Shown here piece by piece: positions 17,367 to 27,041 of a stretch of DNA of 64,000 bases (position 1 is its first letter; every line of letters begins with the position of its first letter). The notes beneath the pieces are model-generated. The model was given only the letters and a program-made list of their open reading frames with translations. It was not told the origin of the DNA and searched no databases. The DNA is from Tundrisphaera sp051175315 (GTDB lineage Bacteria; Planctomycetota; Planctomycetia; Isosphaerales; Isosphaeraceae), in the NCBI RefSeq assembly GCF_051175315.1, contig NZ_CP195100.1, positions 5,952,001 to 6,016,000 of the forward strand, written 5' to 3'. The position numbers were made by a program, and so were the translations under genes.

Positions 17367-20339
17367 ATGATACACTGGGCCTTACGCCAAGATGCCGGGC
17401 CGACCCCGATCCGAGAGACGCCCCCGTTGACCGACGACCCGCATCCCGACCATCCACCCCGACCCGACGCAATGGACGATGGCCCGGCCGAACGGCTCTC
17501 ACGGCTGGAGTCGGAGGTGGCCGCCCTGAGGCGACTCGCCGCGTTCGGCCGCGACCTGGGCATCGACCTCGCCCGGGGGGGGGATGATGCGGCGGAGATG
17601 CTCCGGCGTTGCGTCGAGCTGACGGTCGTCCACCTGGATGCGGCCCTGGCCCGGATCTGGACCGTGGATGCGACGGGCATATTCCTGGAGTTGCGGGCCA
17701 GCGCAGGACTCTGCACCCACACCGACGGCGTGCACGGACGGATCCCGATCGGGCGGTCCCAGATCGGCCGGATCGCCCAGGACCGTCGCCCCCTCCTGTC
17801 CAACGCGGTGATGGGCGACCCATCCGTCCCCGACCAGGACTGGGCGGTACGAGAGGGGATCGCCTCGTTCGCCGGCTTCCCGCTGGTCGTCGACAATCGA
17901 CTGGTGGGCGTCTGGGCCATGTTCGCCCGCCATCCGCTGGCGGAGGCGACGTTGAGCGGGATGGCCTCGGTCGCCGATCAGGTCGCCCTGGGAATCGAAC
18001 GCAAGGGGGTGGAGGAGCGTCTCTCCCGGGAGCGGGAACGGCTCCGCGTGACCCTGGAATGCGTCGGGGATGCGGTGATCTCGACCGACGGCGAAGGACG
18101 GATCACCTTCCTGAACCCAGTCGCCCGCCAGTTGACCGGATGGACCTCGGAGGATGCGGTCGGCCTCCCGCTGGATCGGGTCTTCCGGATCGTCGACGAG
18201 GCCAGCCGCGAGCCGGTCCCCAACCCGGCCCTGAGGGCTCTGCGCGAAGGGGCCATCGTCGGGCTCGCTAATCACACCATCCTGATCGCCCGGGACGGGA
18301 CCGAACGGGCGATCGACGATAGTGCCGCGCCAATCCGGGACGACGGCGGGAATCTGGTCGGTGCCGTCCTGATCTTCCGGGACATCGACGCACGCCGCCA
18401 CGCCGAGCGCGAGCTGGAGCGGAGCGAGGCCCGCAAGGCCGGCATCCTCGCCTCCGCGCTCGACGCGATCATCTCGATCGACCACGAAGGGCGGATCGTG
18501 GAATGGAACCCGGCCGCCGAGCGGATCTTCGGCGTGGGCCAGTCCGACGTCCTGGGCCGTTCCATGGCCGAGATCATCATCCCTCCCCGGATGCATGAGG
18601 CCCACCGGCGGGGCCTGGCCCATTATCTCGCGACCGGCGAAGGGCCGATCCTGGGGCGTCGCTTCGAGATCACGGCGATACGGCCCGATGGCGAGGAGTT
18701 CCCGGTCGAGATGGCGATCACGCCGATCGCCGGGTCCGGCCCGCCCGTCTTCACCGGACACCTCCGCGACATCACCGACCGCAAGCAGGCCGAGGCCGAG
18801 GCACGCCGGAGCCAGGCTCAATTCCGGACCCTGGCCGATTCGATCACCCAGCTCGCATGGATGGCCGAGGCCGATGGCCACCTCACCTGGTACAACCGCC
18901 GTTGGCACGAGTACACCGGGACGACCCCCGAGGAGATGAAAGGATGGGGCTGGCAAAAGGTCGTCGATCCCGCCGTCCTCCCCTCGGTCCTGATCCGGTG
19001 GCGGGAGTCGATCCGGACCGCCGAGCCGTTCGATATGGTCTTCCCGATCCGCAGGGCGGACGGCGTCTTCCGGCCGTTCCTCTCCCGGGGCGTGCCCCTG
19101 CACGATGAGAAAGGCCGGGTCGTCCAGTGGTTCGGGACGAACACCGACATCGCCGATCGGATCGAGCTGGAGGAATCGCTGAGGGCGGCCAAGGAGGAGG
19201 CGGAGCAGGCCAATCATGCCAAGACCCAGTTCCTGGCCGTCCTCTCCCACGAGTTGAGGACCCCGCTGAATCCCATCCTCCTGGCTGCGACCTCGATGAT
19301 CGACGGGTCGGCATTGGCCGATGACCTGCGGCCGACGATGGAGATGATCCGCCACAATGTCAACCTCCAGGCTCGGTTGATCGACGATCTCCTGGACGTG
19401 ATGCGGATCGTCCAGGGGAAGATGCCCCTCCACTGGGGCGTGGCCGATTGCCACGAGATCATCCGCCACGCCGTCCAGGTCTGCCAGAGCGAGATCCGCG
19501 GCGGGAGGGTCCGGCTCGAAGTCGATCTCCAGGCCCAGTTCCGCCACGTCAACGCCGACTCGGCCCGGCTCCAGCAGGTCTTCTGGAACCTGATCAAGAA
19601 CGCCGTGAAGTTCTCGCCGGAGGGCGGCCTGCTGACGATCCGTTCCCGCGATGCGGGCGACGAGTCGGAACGACGGCTGATCGTCGAGGTCATCGATACC
19701 GGCATCGGAATCGATCCCCAGGTCCTGCCCATGATCTTCGACCCGTTCCAGCAGGGCGAAACGTCGATCACCCGTCGTTTCGGCGGGATGGGCCTGGGCC
19801 TGGCCATCAGCCGCGGGGTGATCGACGCCCATGGCGGCACCATCGTTGCGGAGAGCGCGGGGCCGGGATTCGGGACGACCTTCCGCGTCACGCTGAATGC
19901 GCTCCCGGGCCAGCCCGACGTCGCGGACGGGGCATCGCCGAAGCCCGTCGAACGCCCGGCGTCTTCCCTTGCCCTCCCCGCCCGCCTGTCGATCCTGGTC
20001 GTCGAGGACGAGGACTCGACCCGACGGCTCATGGCTCGGCTGCTCCGGGGGCACGGCCACACGATCACGATGGCGGGCACGATCGAGGAGGCCGCCTCGG
20101 AAGCGGAGCGGGGGCGGTTCGACCTGATCATCAGCGACATCGGCCTGCCCGACGGCTCGGGGTTGGAGCTGATGCGGCGGATCGTCGCGATGAAGGGGGC
20201 GGTCCCGGCGATCGCCCTGACCGGTTACGGCATGGAAGAAGATATCGTCCGCAGCCGCGAGGCCGGGTTCACCGCCCACATGACCAAGCCGATCGACTTC
20301 ACCAAATTGGAGGCGATGATCCGCCAGCTCGTCCCGTGA
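17367..20339 (+). CDS. Hybrid sensor histidine kinase (GAF, PAS x3, HisKA, HATPase, receiver)
   Basis: The protein has up to 990 residues and looks cytoplasmic, with no transmembrane segment. An N-terminal coiled-coil/GAF region (about 35-215) precedes three PAS domains (RITFLNPVARQLTGWTSEDA; GRIVEWNPAAERIFGVGQSD; GHLTWYNRRWHEYTGTTPEE). HisKA carries the phospho-accepting His in LSHELRTPLNPI. HATPase_c has N-box NLIKNAVKFSPEGG and G-boxes DTGIGI and GGMGLGLAIS. A C-terminal receiver (SILVVEDEDSTRRLM) has the phospho-Asp in IISDIGLPDG and the Lys in TKPID. No output regulator is adjacent. The start is uncertain, with ATG 17472 an alternative. Confidence 0.93.
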   Translation: MIHWALRQDAGPTPIRETPPLTDDPHPDHPPRPDAMDDGPAERLSRLESEVAALRRLAAFGRDLGIDLARGGDDAAEMLRRCVELTVVHLDAALARIWTVDATGIFLELRASAGLCTHTDGVHGRIPIGRSQIGRIAQDRRPLLSNAVMGDPSVPDQDWAVREGIASFAGFPLVVDNRLVGVWAMFARHPLAEATLSGMASVADQVALGIERKGVEERLSRERERLRVTLECVGDAVISTDGEGRITFLNPVARQLTGWTSEDAVGLPLDRVFRIVDEASREPVPNPALRALREGAIVGLANHTILIARDGTERAIDDSAAPIRDDGGNLVGAVLIFRDIDARRHAERELERSEARKAGILASALDAIISIDHEGRIVEWNPAAERIFGVGQSDVLGRSMAEIIIPPRMHEAHRRGLAHYLATGEGPILGRRFEITAIRPDGEEFPVEMAITPIAGSGPPVFTGHLRDITDRKQAEAEARRSQAQFRTLADSITQLAWMAEADGHLTWYNRRWHEYTGTTPEEMKGWGWQKVVDPAVLPSVLIRWRESIRTAEPFDMVFPIRRADGVFRPFLSRGVPLHDEKGRVVQWFGTNTDIADRIELEESLRAAKEEAEQANHAKTQFLAVLSHELRTPLNPILLAATSMIDGSALADDLRPTMEMIRHNVNLQARLIDDLLDVMRIVQGKMPLHWGVADCHEIIRHAVQVCQSEIRGGRVRLEVDLQAQFRHVNADSARLQQVFWNLIKNAVKFSPEGGLLTIRSRDAGDESERRLIVEVIDTGIGIDPQVLPMIFDPFQQGETSITRRFGGMGLGLAISRGVIDAHGGTIVAESAGPGFGTTFRVTLNALPGQPDVADGASPKPVERPASSLALPARLSILVVEDEDSTRRLMARLLRGHGHTITMAGTIEEAASEAERGRFDLIISDIGLPDGSGLELMRRIVAMKGAVPAIALTGYGMEEDIVRSREAGFTAHMTKPIDFTKLEAMIRQLVP

Positions 20340-20363
20340 ACGAGCCGGCTGGATCCGCCGGGC

Positions 20364-23300
20364 TCAGGATTGGCCCTGGGCGGCATCGTTCCCGGGCCGC
20401 TTCGCCGTTTGCAGGGCGGAGACGACGGGACGCCGGGGAAGTGCCGCCCTCCGCGTGACGGAGGCGGCTCGCGACCCTCGACCCGGCCTCGGGTTCGCGT
20501 CCGGGACCTGGGCCGTGCGGGGCGGCGTGGTGACCGAGCCGGACGCGGCCGCCCGATGGCCCGGAGATTCGAGGGCCGGCAGCGTGGTCGCGACGCCGGC
20601 CGACCCGAACGGGACGATCACGTCGGGACCTCCTCCGGCCGGCCGGAAAGCGAAGTTCGCCGAGGGGGCATGGAAGAACGCGATTTCGGTCCGTCCCGAT
20701 CCCGAGTAATCGCCGGGCACCGGGATGGTGTTCTCGCCCCCCGACCCGAACCGGGTGATGGCGTCCGGGCCGCCGCCGGAAGGACGGTAGGCGAACAGCG
20801 CCGAGTCCGGGAAATACAGGGCGAGATCGGTCCGGCCGTCGCCGTCGTAGTCGCCCGGGATCGGCACGGCATTCAGGCCGGCGGCCCCGAACTGGACCAG
20901 GAGATCCCCACCTCCGCCGGATGGCCGGATGGCCATCAGGCCGAGCGAGGGGAGATAGGCGGCGATGTCATCCTTGCCGTCCCCGTCGTAATCGCCGACG
21001 GCGGGCAGGGTCCGCCCCGCCCCGGCGAGGCCGAACGGGATGATCACGTCGCCGGTCCCCGTGACGGGGCGGATGGCGAATGCGCCGAAGGCGGGCAGGT
21101 AGACGGCGACCTCATCGCGGCCGGTGCCGAAGTAGTCGCCCGGGACCGGGATCGAGCCCCCCACCCCGGCGGCGCCGAACGAGATCACCACGTCGCCTCC
21201 GCCGGACGACGGGCGATACGCGTAGAGTGCCCGGCCCGGCAGATAGGCGGCCACATCGGACCGGCCGTCCCCGTCATAATCGCCGACCGCCGGGATGGTC
21301 TGCCCGCCGCCCGCCAGCCCGAACTGGGTCAGGACGCCCATGCCCGAGCCGGACGCGAGATAGCCGAACGCCCCAGCGTTCGTCAGGTAGACCGCGAGGT
21401 CGGTCCGGCGATCTCCATCGAAATCCCCCGCCACGGGGGGCCGGACCGGGATGATCGGGGGCGGATTGATCGGCGGAGGATTGATGGGCGGCGGATCGAT
21501 CGGCGGCGGATCGATCGGCGGCGGGTCGATCGGCGGCGGGTCGATCGGCGGCGGGTCGATCGTGTCGACAATCTCCTTGAAGGAGGCCACGTAGGTCGTC
21601 GCGACCATCGGCGTGATGATCGTGTGGGTCGCTGCCCCTCCATCATTCCAGGACACGAACTCGAAGCGGCGGCCATCCAGCGTTTGGACCTCATCGACTC
21701 CGATCGGCCGTTCGAATCCGACCACGCCTTCGAAGGTGATCGGGGCGGCGGATGGTTCGCCATCCAGCGTGGTCGTCAGCCCGGAGGGGTCGGTGGTCAC
21801 GGTGATCGTGGCCACGTTGGGGAAGAGATCGCGCGACGCGGTGGAGGTACGGCCTTCGGAATCGGTTGCGGTCACCGTGATCCGATAGGCCACGTCGGCC
21901 AGCGTATACGGCCCCGTCGTCGCCGGGGAGAAGGTCATCAGATCTTCCACGCCGGCCTCGGGAAGGAAGGGCCGGAGCGGCGGGTTGCCGCTGGCGATGC
22001 TGGTGATGTACTCGACGCGGTACGTCAAGCTCGCATTCCCCAGCGGACCGTCTTCCGGGTCGGTCCCCGTCGCGGTGAAGACGACCGGCTGCCCGGCGAT
22101 GAACTTGCCATCGACGAGCCCTCCATCGATGGAGATCGTAGCCGAGGGACGTCGATTGGTCGTCGTGCTCAAGGTCGCCGGAGCCGAAGTGTCCGACCCG
22201 AACATATTGGACAGCACCACCCGGAATCGGGCACCATTGTCGGCGATCTGCGGGCTTGTCAGGACATAAGTCGCCTCGGTGGCCCTTTCGATCGGGACGA
22301 AGACGTCCGATCCGGCCTCGGCCCGCTCCCATTGGTAAAGGAACGGGGTCGCACCGCTCGCCGTCACGGTGAACGTGGCGGGCTCGTCCACGGTCGAAAG
22401 CAGGTCTTCGGGAGGGCGGGTCACGCTGGGGAGGCGATCGGCGGACGGGTAGATCCGGAAGACGCCCTTCTCGCCGCGTGAGAGGTAGAGCAGGCTCCCG
22501 TCCGGTGCCACCCTCAGATCCAATGCATAGCTGATGCCCGTCGCAAACTGGCTCACGGCCTTGGTTTCGGCATCGATGACGTTGATCCAGCCGTTGACGA
22601 AATCGGTGATGAAATAATCGCCATCGAACAGGCTGGGGAATCGCTCCGTCGCCGTGCTCGGCGGGTTATAGAAGGCCCCGCCCGTGATCGCATAGCCTTC
22701 CAGGGCCCCGGACCCATGAGCATAGGAATAGATGGGCCGGGTGAAGTCGGGATAGGCGGCCGGGTCGAAGTCCCCTTCGGTGAGTGGCCAGCCATAGTTG
22801 GCCCCGGCGACCCCGAGGTTCACCTCCTCGAAGTCGACCTGCCCGACATCATTGATGTACATCACCCCCGTCCCCGGCTGGAACGTGAAGGTGTACGGGT
22901 TGCGGAGGCCGACGGCCCAGATGGCACGGTTGACCCCGGTGGTGGTGCCGGAGATCCCGGGGAAGCTGGCCGGATTGTCTTCGGGGATGCTTCCGTCGGG
23001 ATTGTAGCGGAGGATCTTGCCCAGGCGATTGCCCAGGTTCTGGGAGTTCGTCCCGTCCACGTTGTCGCCGACGGCGACATACAGCTTGCCATCGGGGCCG
23101 AAATGGATCGCCCCGCCGTTGTGGGCGGTCGCGGTGGTCAGGCGGTCGAGATCGACGATGACCGTCTCATCGGAGAGGGTCGGGCGGTCGGGGTCGGCGT
23201 TATCGACCGTGAATCGACTGATCCGGTTATGGACGTCCGTGCCGGAGACCGAGGTGTAGTAAAGATAAACGTAATCCGGCGCCGGGCTGGCCACATCGTA

Positions 23301-23615
23301 GGAGGGATCGAAGGCGATCCCGATCAGGCCGCGCTCGCCGATGTAGTCGATTGTGGCGGGGGGGATGGTGAGGGCTGTGAAACCCTGGGTGCTCCCGGCA
23401 TGGAAGACGCTGACCTTGCCCCCCTGCCCCAACACCCAAACCCGACCCTCGGGCGCGACCTCCATGGTCGCAGCATCCGCGAGCCCGGACGAATCGACGA
23501 TCCCCGTGGCCACGGCGGCCTCGGAAAACCCGATCGGCAGGGTCGTCATCAGGCGGCGATCTTCAAGCCCTTCGATCCGAGGACGACGGGCCGACGATCG
23601 GTTCGAAAGACGCAT
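20364..23615 (-). CDS. Secreted glucose/sorbosone dehydrogenase-like protein with Ig-like and FG-GAP repeats
   Basis: The protein has 1083 residues from the ATG at 23615 (MRLSNRSS). ATG 23645 is an alternative. The N-terminus carries the planctomycete motif IEGLEDRRLM, typical of exported surface proteins. A GSDH beta-propeller (about 20-400) has GLIGIAFDPSYD, HNGGAIHFGPDGKLYVAVGD and WAVGLRNPYTF. Ig-like and PKD-like regions follow (VTASGATPFLYQWERA). Then comes a PPPI(D/N) linker and about six FG-GAP/VCBS-like repeats (GDYDGDGRSDVAAYLP and similar) with Ca-binding DxDxDG motifs. A short basic tail ends it. It probably acts outside the cell in sugar oxidation or adhesion. The convergent kinase gene ends 24 bp away. 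Confidence 0.85.
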   Translation of the reverse strand: MRLSNRSSARRPRIEGLEDRRLMTTLPIGFSEAAVATGIVDSSGLADAATMEVAPEGRVWVLGQGGKVSVFHAGSTQGFTALTIPPATIDYIGERGLIGIAFDPSYDVASPAPDYVYLYYTSVSGTDVHNRISRFTVDNADPDRPTLSDETVIVDLDRLTTATAHNGGAIHFGPDGKLYVAVGDNVDGTNSQNLGNRLGKILRYNPDGSIPEDNPASFPGISGTTTGVNRAIWAVGLRNPYTFTFQPGTGVMYINDVGQVDFEEVNLGVAGANYGWPLTEGDFDPAAYPDFTRPIYSYAHGSGALEGYAITGGAFYNPPSTATERFPSLFDGDYFITDFVNGWINVIDAETKAVSQFATGISYALDLRVAPDGSLLYLSRGEKGVFRIYPSADRLPSVTRPPEDLLSTVDEPATFTVTASGATPFLYQWERAEAGSDVFVPIERATEATYVLTSPQIADNGARFRVVLSNMFGSDTSAPATLSTTTNRRPSATISIDGGLVDGKFIAGQPVVFTATGTDPEDGPLGNASLTYRVEYITSIASGNPPLRPFLPEAGVEDLMTFSPATTGPYTLADVAYRITVTATDSEGRTSTASRDLFPNVATITVTTDPSGLTTTLDGEPSAAPITFEGVVGFERPIGVDEVQTLDGRRFEFVSWNDGGAATHTIITPMVATTYVASFKEIVDTIDPPPIDPPPIDPPPIDPPPIDPPPINPPPINPPPIIPVRPPVAGDFDGDRRTDLAVYLTNAGAFGYLASGSGMGVLTQFGLAGGGQTIPAVGDYDGDGRSDVAAYLPGRALYAYRPSSGGGDVVISFGAAGVGGSIPVPGDYFGTGRDEVAVYLPAFGAFAIRPVTGTGDVIIPFGLAGAGRTLPAVGDYDGDGKDDIAAYLPSLGLMAIRPSGGGGDLLVQFGAAGLNAVPIPGDYDGDGRTDLALYFPDSALFAYRPSGGGPDAITRFGSGGENTIPVPGDYSGSGRTEIAFFHAPSANFAFRPAGGGPDVIVPFGSAGVATTLPALESPGHRAAASGSVTTPPRTAQVPDANPRPGRGSRAASVTRRAALPRRPVVSALQTAKRPGNDAAQGQS
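21450..21554 (-). repeat. Seven tandem 15-bp repeats encoding PPPI(D/N/I)
   Basis: Seven in-frame 15-bp units encode four PPPID, two PPPIN and one PPPII. They form a stiff proline linker between the Ig-like region and the FG-GAP repeats. The near-identical units (plus-strand core TCGATCGGCGGCGGG) suggest slippage-driven variation in copy number without frameshift. Confidence 0.9.
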
Positions 23616-23806
23616 GATAGAGCCCCGGGCGATGAATGGATGCATACAGCACCAATTGTATCGGTCGCGAGGGGCCTAGCCCAAAACACTTTATCTCCGA
23701 AGTAATGAAAAGGCCGCCCGATCGGGGTGAAATGGCCGAGCCAAGGGCGTGCCACCCTGGACCCGGCATGGACCTCATCTCCGCCGGATGCGGACCTGAA
23801 ATGGCA

Positions 23807-25159
23807 TCATGGCATCGATTTGCGCCAGTGCAACAACGCCTCGGACAGTCGACTCGCCTCGCCTGGATTCTCGGACTCCAGGTTGGCCGTCTCGCGTTCA
23901 TCTTTCGTGATGTCGTAAAGCTCGCGCTGGGTGCCGTCGGCGTTGATCAGCAGTTTCCACCGACCGTCGAGGATCGCGAGGTTCGGCGATCGGTTGTTCT
24001 TGTTGCCCGGGTAGTTGAACCCCTCCGCGTTTCGCCCGAATTCCCAGAACAATGGACGGGTCCGGGCCGGCGCCGGTTGGCCCAGGAAGGCCGGGCTCAT
24101 ATCCTCGCCGTCGGAGACATATCCCTCCGGCAGCGGGGCATCGGCGAGCCGGCACAGGGTCGGGAACAGGTCCACCGCCGCGAGGACGGCCTCCTCGGAC
24201 CGGCCGGCGGGGATCAGCCCCGGGCTCCAGGCGAAGAAGGGCAGGCGCAGTCCACCTTCGAACAGGCTGAGTTTGCTGCCGCGCAGCCCGCCGGTCCGCT
24301 TCTGCTCCGGGAACGGGGGCAACGGCCCGTTGTCGGAGAGGAACAGGACGATCGTCGGGCGATCGTCATTGCGGTCGCGGATGGCATCCAGGAGCCGGCC
24401 GATCTGCCGATCCATCTCGACCAGCACGCCCTTGAGACGGGCCGGGGTGTCCCCCTTGCCGGTGGCCTTGCCCCGGGCGTTCAGCATCTGATCGTCGACC
24501 GAGGGGACCCACGGCGTGTGCGGGTCGTCGAGCCAGAGATTGACGAAGCAGGGCCGATCGGGGTGAGCCTTGAGGAAGTCGAGCGTCCGGTCGGTCATCC
24601 ACCGCGTCCGCTCCCACCGCTTCACCGGATCCCTGTCCGACCAGATCCACTCGTTGTCGGTGGTGATATCCGGGTGGGGCTCGGGGCTTTCCCAGGTGCC
24701 GAAGCCGACATCGTAGCCATACGCGGCGAATTTGGGCGGATCGACGACGTCTCGGCCGCCTCCCAGGTGCCACTTGCCCACGTGGGCCGTGGCATAGCCG
24801 GCCGCCTTCAGCGCCCGGGGCAGGCTCGGCGCCTTCGCATCCAGGAAATCGGCCTGCTCCGCCTTCCGATTCCCCTCGCGGGTTTGGAGGAACGTCGTGA
24901 TCTTCCAACGCGCCGGGAACTGTCCGGTCAGGAGCCCGCATCGGGACGGCGAGCAGACCGGGGCCGCCGAATAATAGCGGTTGAACCGGGTCCCCTCGCG
25001 GGCCATCCGGTCCAGGTTCGGGGTCTTGGCCACCCCCCCGCCGATGTCCCCGGGCCCGAGGTCATCGGAGAGGATCACGACGATGTTGGGCTGGACCGGC
25101 TTCGCCGGGGGCGATCCGACGATCAGGGCGGCGAGGAGGGGCAAGGTCGGCATCATCAT
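23807..25159 (-). CDS. Secreted sulfatase (FGly arylsulfatase family)
   Basis: The protein has 450 residues with a short signal peptide (MMMPTLPLLAALIVGSPPA). Metal-binding N-terminal motif is NIVVILSDDLGPGD. The formylglycine motif is CSPSRCGLLTG, C-x-P-S-R type, which needs a formylglycine-generating enzyme not seen in this window. The C-terminal sulfatase subdomain contains GRWKLLINADGTQRELYDIT. Its start overlaps the stop of the upstream sulfatase by ATGA (25156-25159), so the pair is translationally coupled. It probably hydrolyses sulfate esters on polysaccharides. The exact substrate cannot be read from sequence. Confidence 0.95.
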   Translation of the reverse strand: MMMPTLPLLAALIVGSPPAKPVQPNIVVILSDDLGPGDIGGGVAKTPNLDRMAREGTRFNRYYSAAPVCSPSRCGLLTGQFPARWKITTFLQTREGNRKAEQADFLDAKAPSLPRALKAAGYATAHVGKWHLGGGRDVVDPPKFAAYGYDVGFGTWESPEPHPDITTDNEWIWSDRDPVKRWERTRWMTDRTLDFLKAHPDRPCFVNLWLDDPHTPWVPSVDDQMLNARGKATGKGDTPARLKGVLVEMDRQIGRLLDAIRDRNDDRPTIVLFLSDNGPLPPFPEQKRTGGLRGSKLSLFEGGLRLPFFAWSPGLIPAGRSEEAVLAAVDLFPTLCRLADAPLPEGYVSDGEDMSPAFLGQPAPARTRPLFWEFGRNAEGFNYPGNKNNRSPNLAILDGRWKLLINADGTQRELYDITKDERETANLESENPGEASRLSEALLHWRKSMP

Positions 25160-26553
25160 CGGGAGGCCTCCGCCTTGGCTCGCGGGTCCGGCAGGGCTCG
25201 TTCGGTCGTCATCCCTTCATCCCCCTGATCTTTCATCCAGGTATCGAGCTCCTGGCGGAGGGCCGCCAGGGTCTCCGCATGGTCCCGATCGGCGGCGAGA
25301 TTCCGCAACTCCCAGGGATCCGTCCGGAGGTCGTACAGTTCCTCGGCCGGCCGTCGGTGATAACGTTCGAGGACCGCGGCGGCCCCGGGGTCGGTCTTCG
25401 CCTTCGCCACCCACGAATCGAAGTAGTTCCGACCGTCGCCCCCGGCCGCCTTGTCGACGTGGGTATGATGCTCGGCGGTCGGGTTGAGGTTGCGGATGTA
25501 CTTCCAGTCGGCGGTCCGGACCGCGCGGATCGGATACTCGTTCATCTTGCCGTCGCCGCTGTGCGTGAGGAAAACCTTGTCGCGATGCGTGTCCTTCTCC
25601 CCCCGGAGGACGCCCAGGAACGAGCGGCCGGAGAGGCCGGCGGGGGCCACGCCTCCGACGGCCTCCAGGCAGGTCGGCAGGATGTCGGTCCAATTCACCA
25701 TCGCGTCGGTTCGTGACCCCGGCTTGATCCGTCCTGGCCAGGCGACGATGAGCGGGGTGCGGACCCCGGCGTCATAGCAATTCCACTTGCCGAACGGGAA
25801 TTGCGACCCGTGATCGCTGCTGAACAGGAACAGCGTCTCCGGCCCGAGCGACGCCCGGGCCGCGTCATAGGCCATCCCCAGGTCCCGATCGGCGTTGGCG
25901 ACCGCCTGGGCATAGCGGGCGCGGGCCCGTCGGGTGGCCGGCGTATCGACCAGAGTCGGAGGCAGATCGACATCCCGAGGATTCAACGCGCCCTCGCCCG
26001 GCCAGGGGACGTGCGACCAGTTCGTGCCGATGATCAGGCAGATTGGCCGGAGCGGTTTCGGCCCGGCGGCCCGCTTCGCGAGCCAGGAGACGGCCTGCTC
26101 CACGCAGGTGTCATCATGGTAGGTGTAATGGCTCGCATGGTCGAACCCGTAGGTCGTGACCTGGGCATAGTGGGCCGTCTTGCCGATCGCGGCCACCTCG
26201 TAGCCGAGGGCCTGGAAGTAAGAAGGCCAGGTCCGCACCGACGCATTCGGCCGGGCATGATTCAACATCGCCCCGTTCCGCATCGGGTCGAGCCCGGTCA
26301 GGAGGGCGGCCCGGCTCGGGGCACAGCTCGGCGAGGCGACGAACGCACGCGAGAATGTCATCCCGTCCGCGGCGAGGCGGGCCATGTTCGGCGTCGCGAC
26401 GTCCTTGCCACCGTGGATCGGGATATCTCCCCAGCCCAGGTCATCGGCCAGGAACAGGACCACATCGGGGCGACCCGACCCATCGTCTCCGCTCGCGCGG
26501 CCGGACGGGACCGCCAGGCCGATCGCGACGAGCAGCAGCACCATCGACCTCAT
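25156..26553 (-). CDS. Secreted sulfatase (FGly arylsulfatase family), upstream partner
   Basis: The protein has 465 residues from the ATG at 26553, which opens a signal peptide (MRSMVLLLVAIGLAVPSGRAS). The longer frame to 26811 adds non-signal sequence and reaches the tRNA. Motifs are DVVLFLADDLGWGDIPIHGG (metal ligands) and the FGly site SCAPSRAALLTG. A DHGSQFPFGKWNCYD region and the C-terminal ELYDLRTDPWELRNLAADR complete the heparan/N-sulfoglucosamine-sulfohydrolase-like architecture. It is the first gene of the coupled sulfatase pair. Together they suggest degradation of a sulfated glycan with at least two sulfate positions, which is inference. Confidence 0.95.
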   Translation of the reverse strand: MRSMVLLLVAIGLAVPSGRASGDDGSGRPDVVLFLADDLGWGDIPIHGGKDVATPNMARLAADGMTFSRAFVASPSCAPSRAALLTGLDPMRNGAMLNHARPNASVRTWPSYFQALGYEVAAIGKTAHYAQVTTYGFDHASHYTYHDDTCVEQAVSWLAKRAAGPKPLRPICLIIGTNWSHVPWPGEGALNPRDVDLPPTLVDTPATRRARARYAQAVANADRDLGMAYDAARASLGPETLFLFSSDHGSQFPFGKWNCYDAGVRTPLIVAWPGRIKPGSRTDAMVNWTDILPTCLEAVGGVAPAGLSGRSFLGVLRGEKDTHRDKVFLTHSGDGKMNEYPIRAVRTADWKYIRNLNPTAEHHTHVDKAAGGDGRNYFDSWVAKAKTDPGAAAVLERYHRRPAEELYDLRTDPWELRNLAADRDHAETLAALRQELDTWMKDQGDEGMTTERALPDPRAKAEASR

Positions 26554-26745
26554 GATCGCTCCACAAAAACCGGGATGGGCCTGGAATGCGGGAAACTCGA
26601 CTCTAACCTCGATCCCTCGCCGATTCCAGGAGCGGATCCCCTCGCCCTTCGAACTCCGCGTCCCGATCACGGCCGGGTCGCGGCCATCCCGGCCACGGAT
26701 TGCGCCAGCACCAGCTTCCGGATCGGAGGACCGCTCGAACCCACC

Positions 26746-26775
26746 TTGACGATCCTCGGCCCTCTCTGCTAATCT
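26746..26775 (+). promoter_or_regulatory. Sigma-70-like promoter for tRNA-Ser
   Basis: TTGACG at 26746-26751 and TAATCT at 26770-26775 are separated by 18 bp and lie about 40 bp upstream of the tRNA. This matches a housekeeping -35/-10 arrangement in otherwise GC-rich DNA. Confidence 0.6.
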
Positions 26776-26814
26776 CTGCCTGACGCCGGTCCTCAAGGCC
26801 GGTTCCGCCATCCC

Positions 26815-26903
26815 GGAGAGGTGGCTGAGTGGTCGAAAGCGACGGTTTGCTAAACCGTTATACCTGTCACAGGGTATCGGGGGTTCGAATCCCCCCCTCT
26901 CCG
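26815..26903 (+). tRNA. tRNA-Ser (GCT anticodon)
   Basis: An 89-nt class II tRNA. The acceptor stem GGAGAGG (26815-26821) pairs with CCTCTCC (26896-26902), with discriminator G at 26903. The anticodon arm ACGGT-TTGCTAA-ACCGT has anticodon GCT at 26849-26851. A long variable arm typical of tRNA-Ser follows, then a T-arm with GGTTCGAATCC. The 3' CCA is not encoded. It decodes AGC/AGU. Confidence 0.98.
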
Positions 26904-26969
26904 CTCGGTTGTCGTCCGTCCCCGCCAGGGTCGACCCAACCCGAAATCACCATCGACAATCTTCGATGA

Positions 26970-26998
26970 GACCCCGGCCATCCCGCCGGGGTCTTTTT
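26970..26998 (+). terminator. Rho-independent terminator after tRNA-Ser
   Basis: GACCCCGG (26970-26977) and CCGGGGTC (26986-26993) form a perfect 8-bp GC-rich stem with an 8-nt loop, followed directly by TTTTT at 26994-26998. It lies 67 bp downstream of the tRNA. Polarity suits plus-strand transcription only. Confidence 0.9.
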
Positions 26999-27041
26999 CG
27001 TTCGGCATCCACCCTCTCTTGAACCCGCCTGGATCGCCTGA

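Noticed and set aside
17499..20279. A 926-codon minus-strand open frame
   Set aside because: It is antisense to the hybrid histidine kinase, whose domains are intact on the plus strand.
21450..21554. Short tandem repeats as a CRISPR array
   Set aside because: The repeats are 15 bp, contiguous, without spacers, and code in frame for a proline linker.
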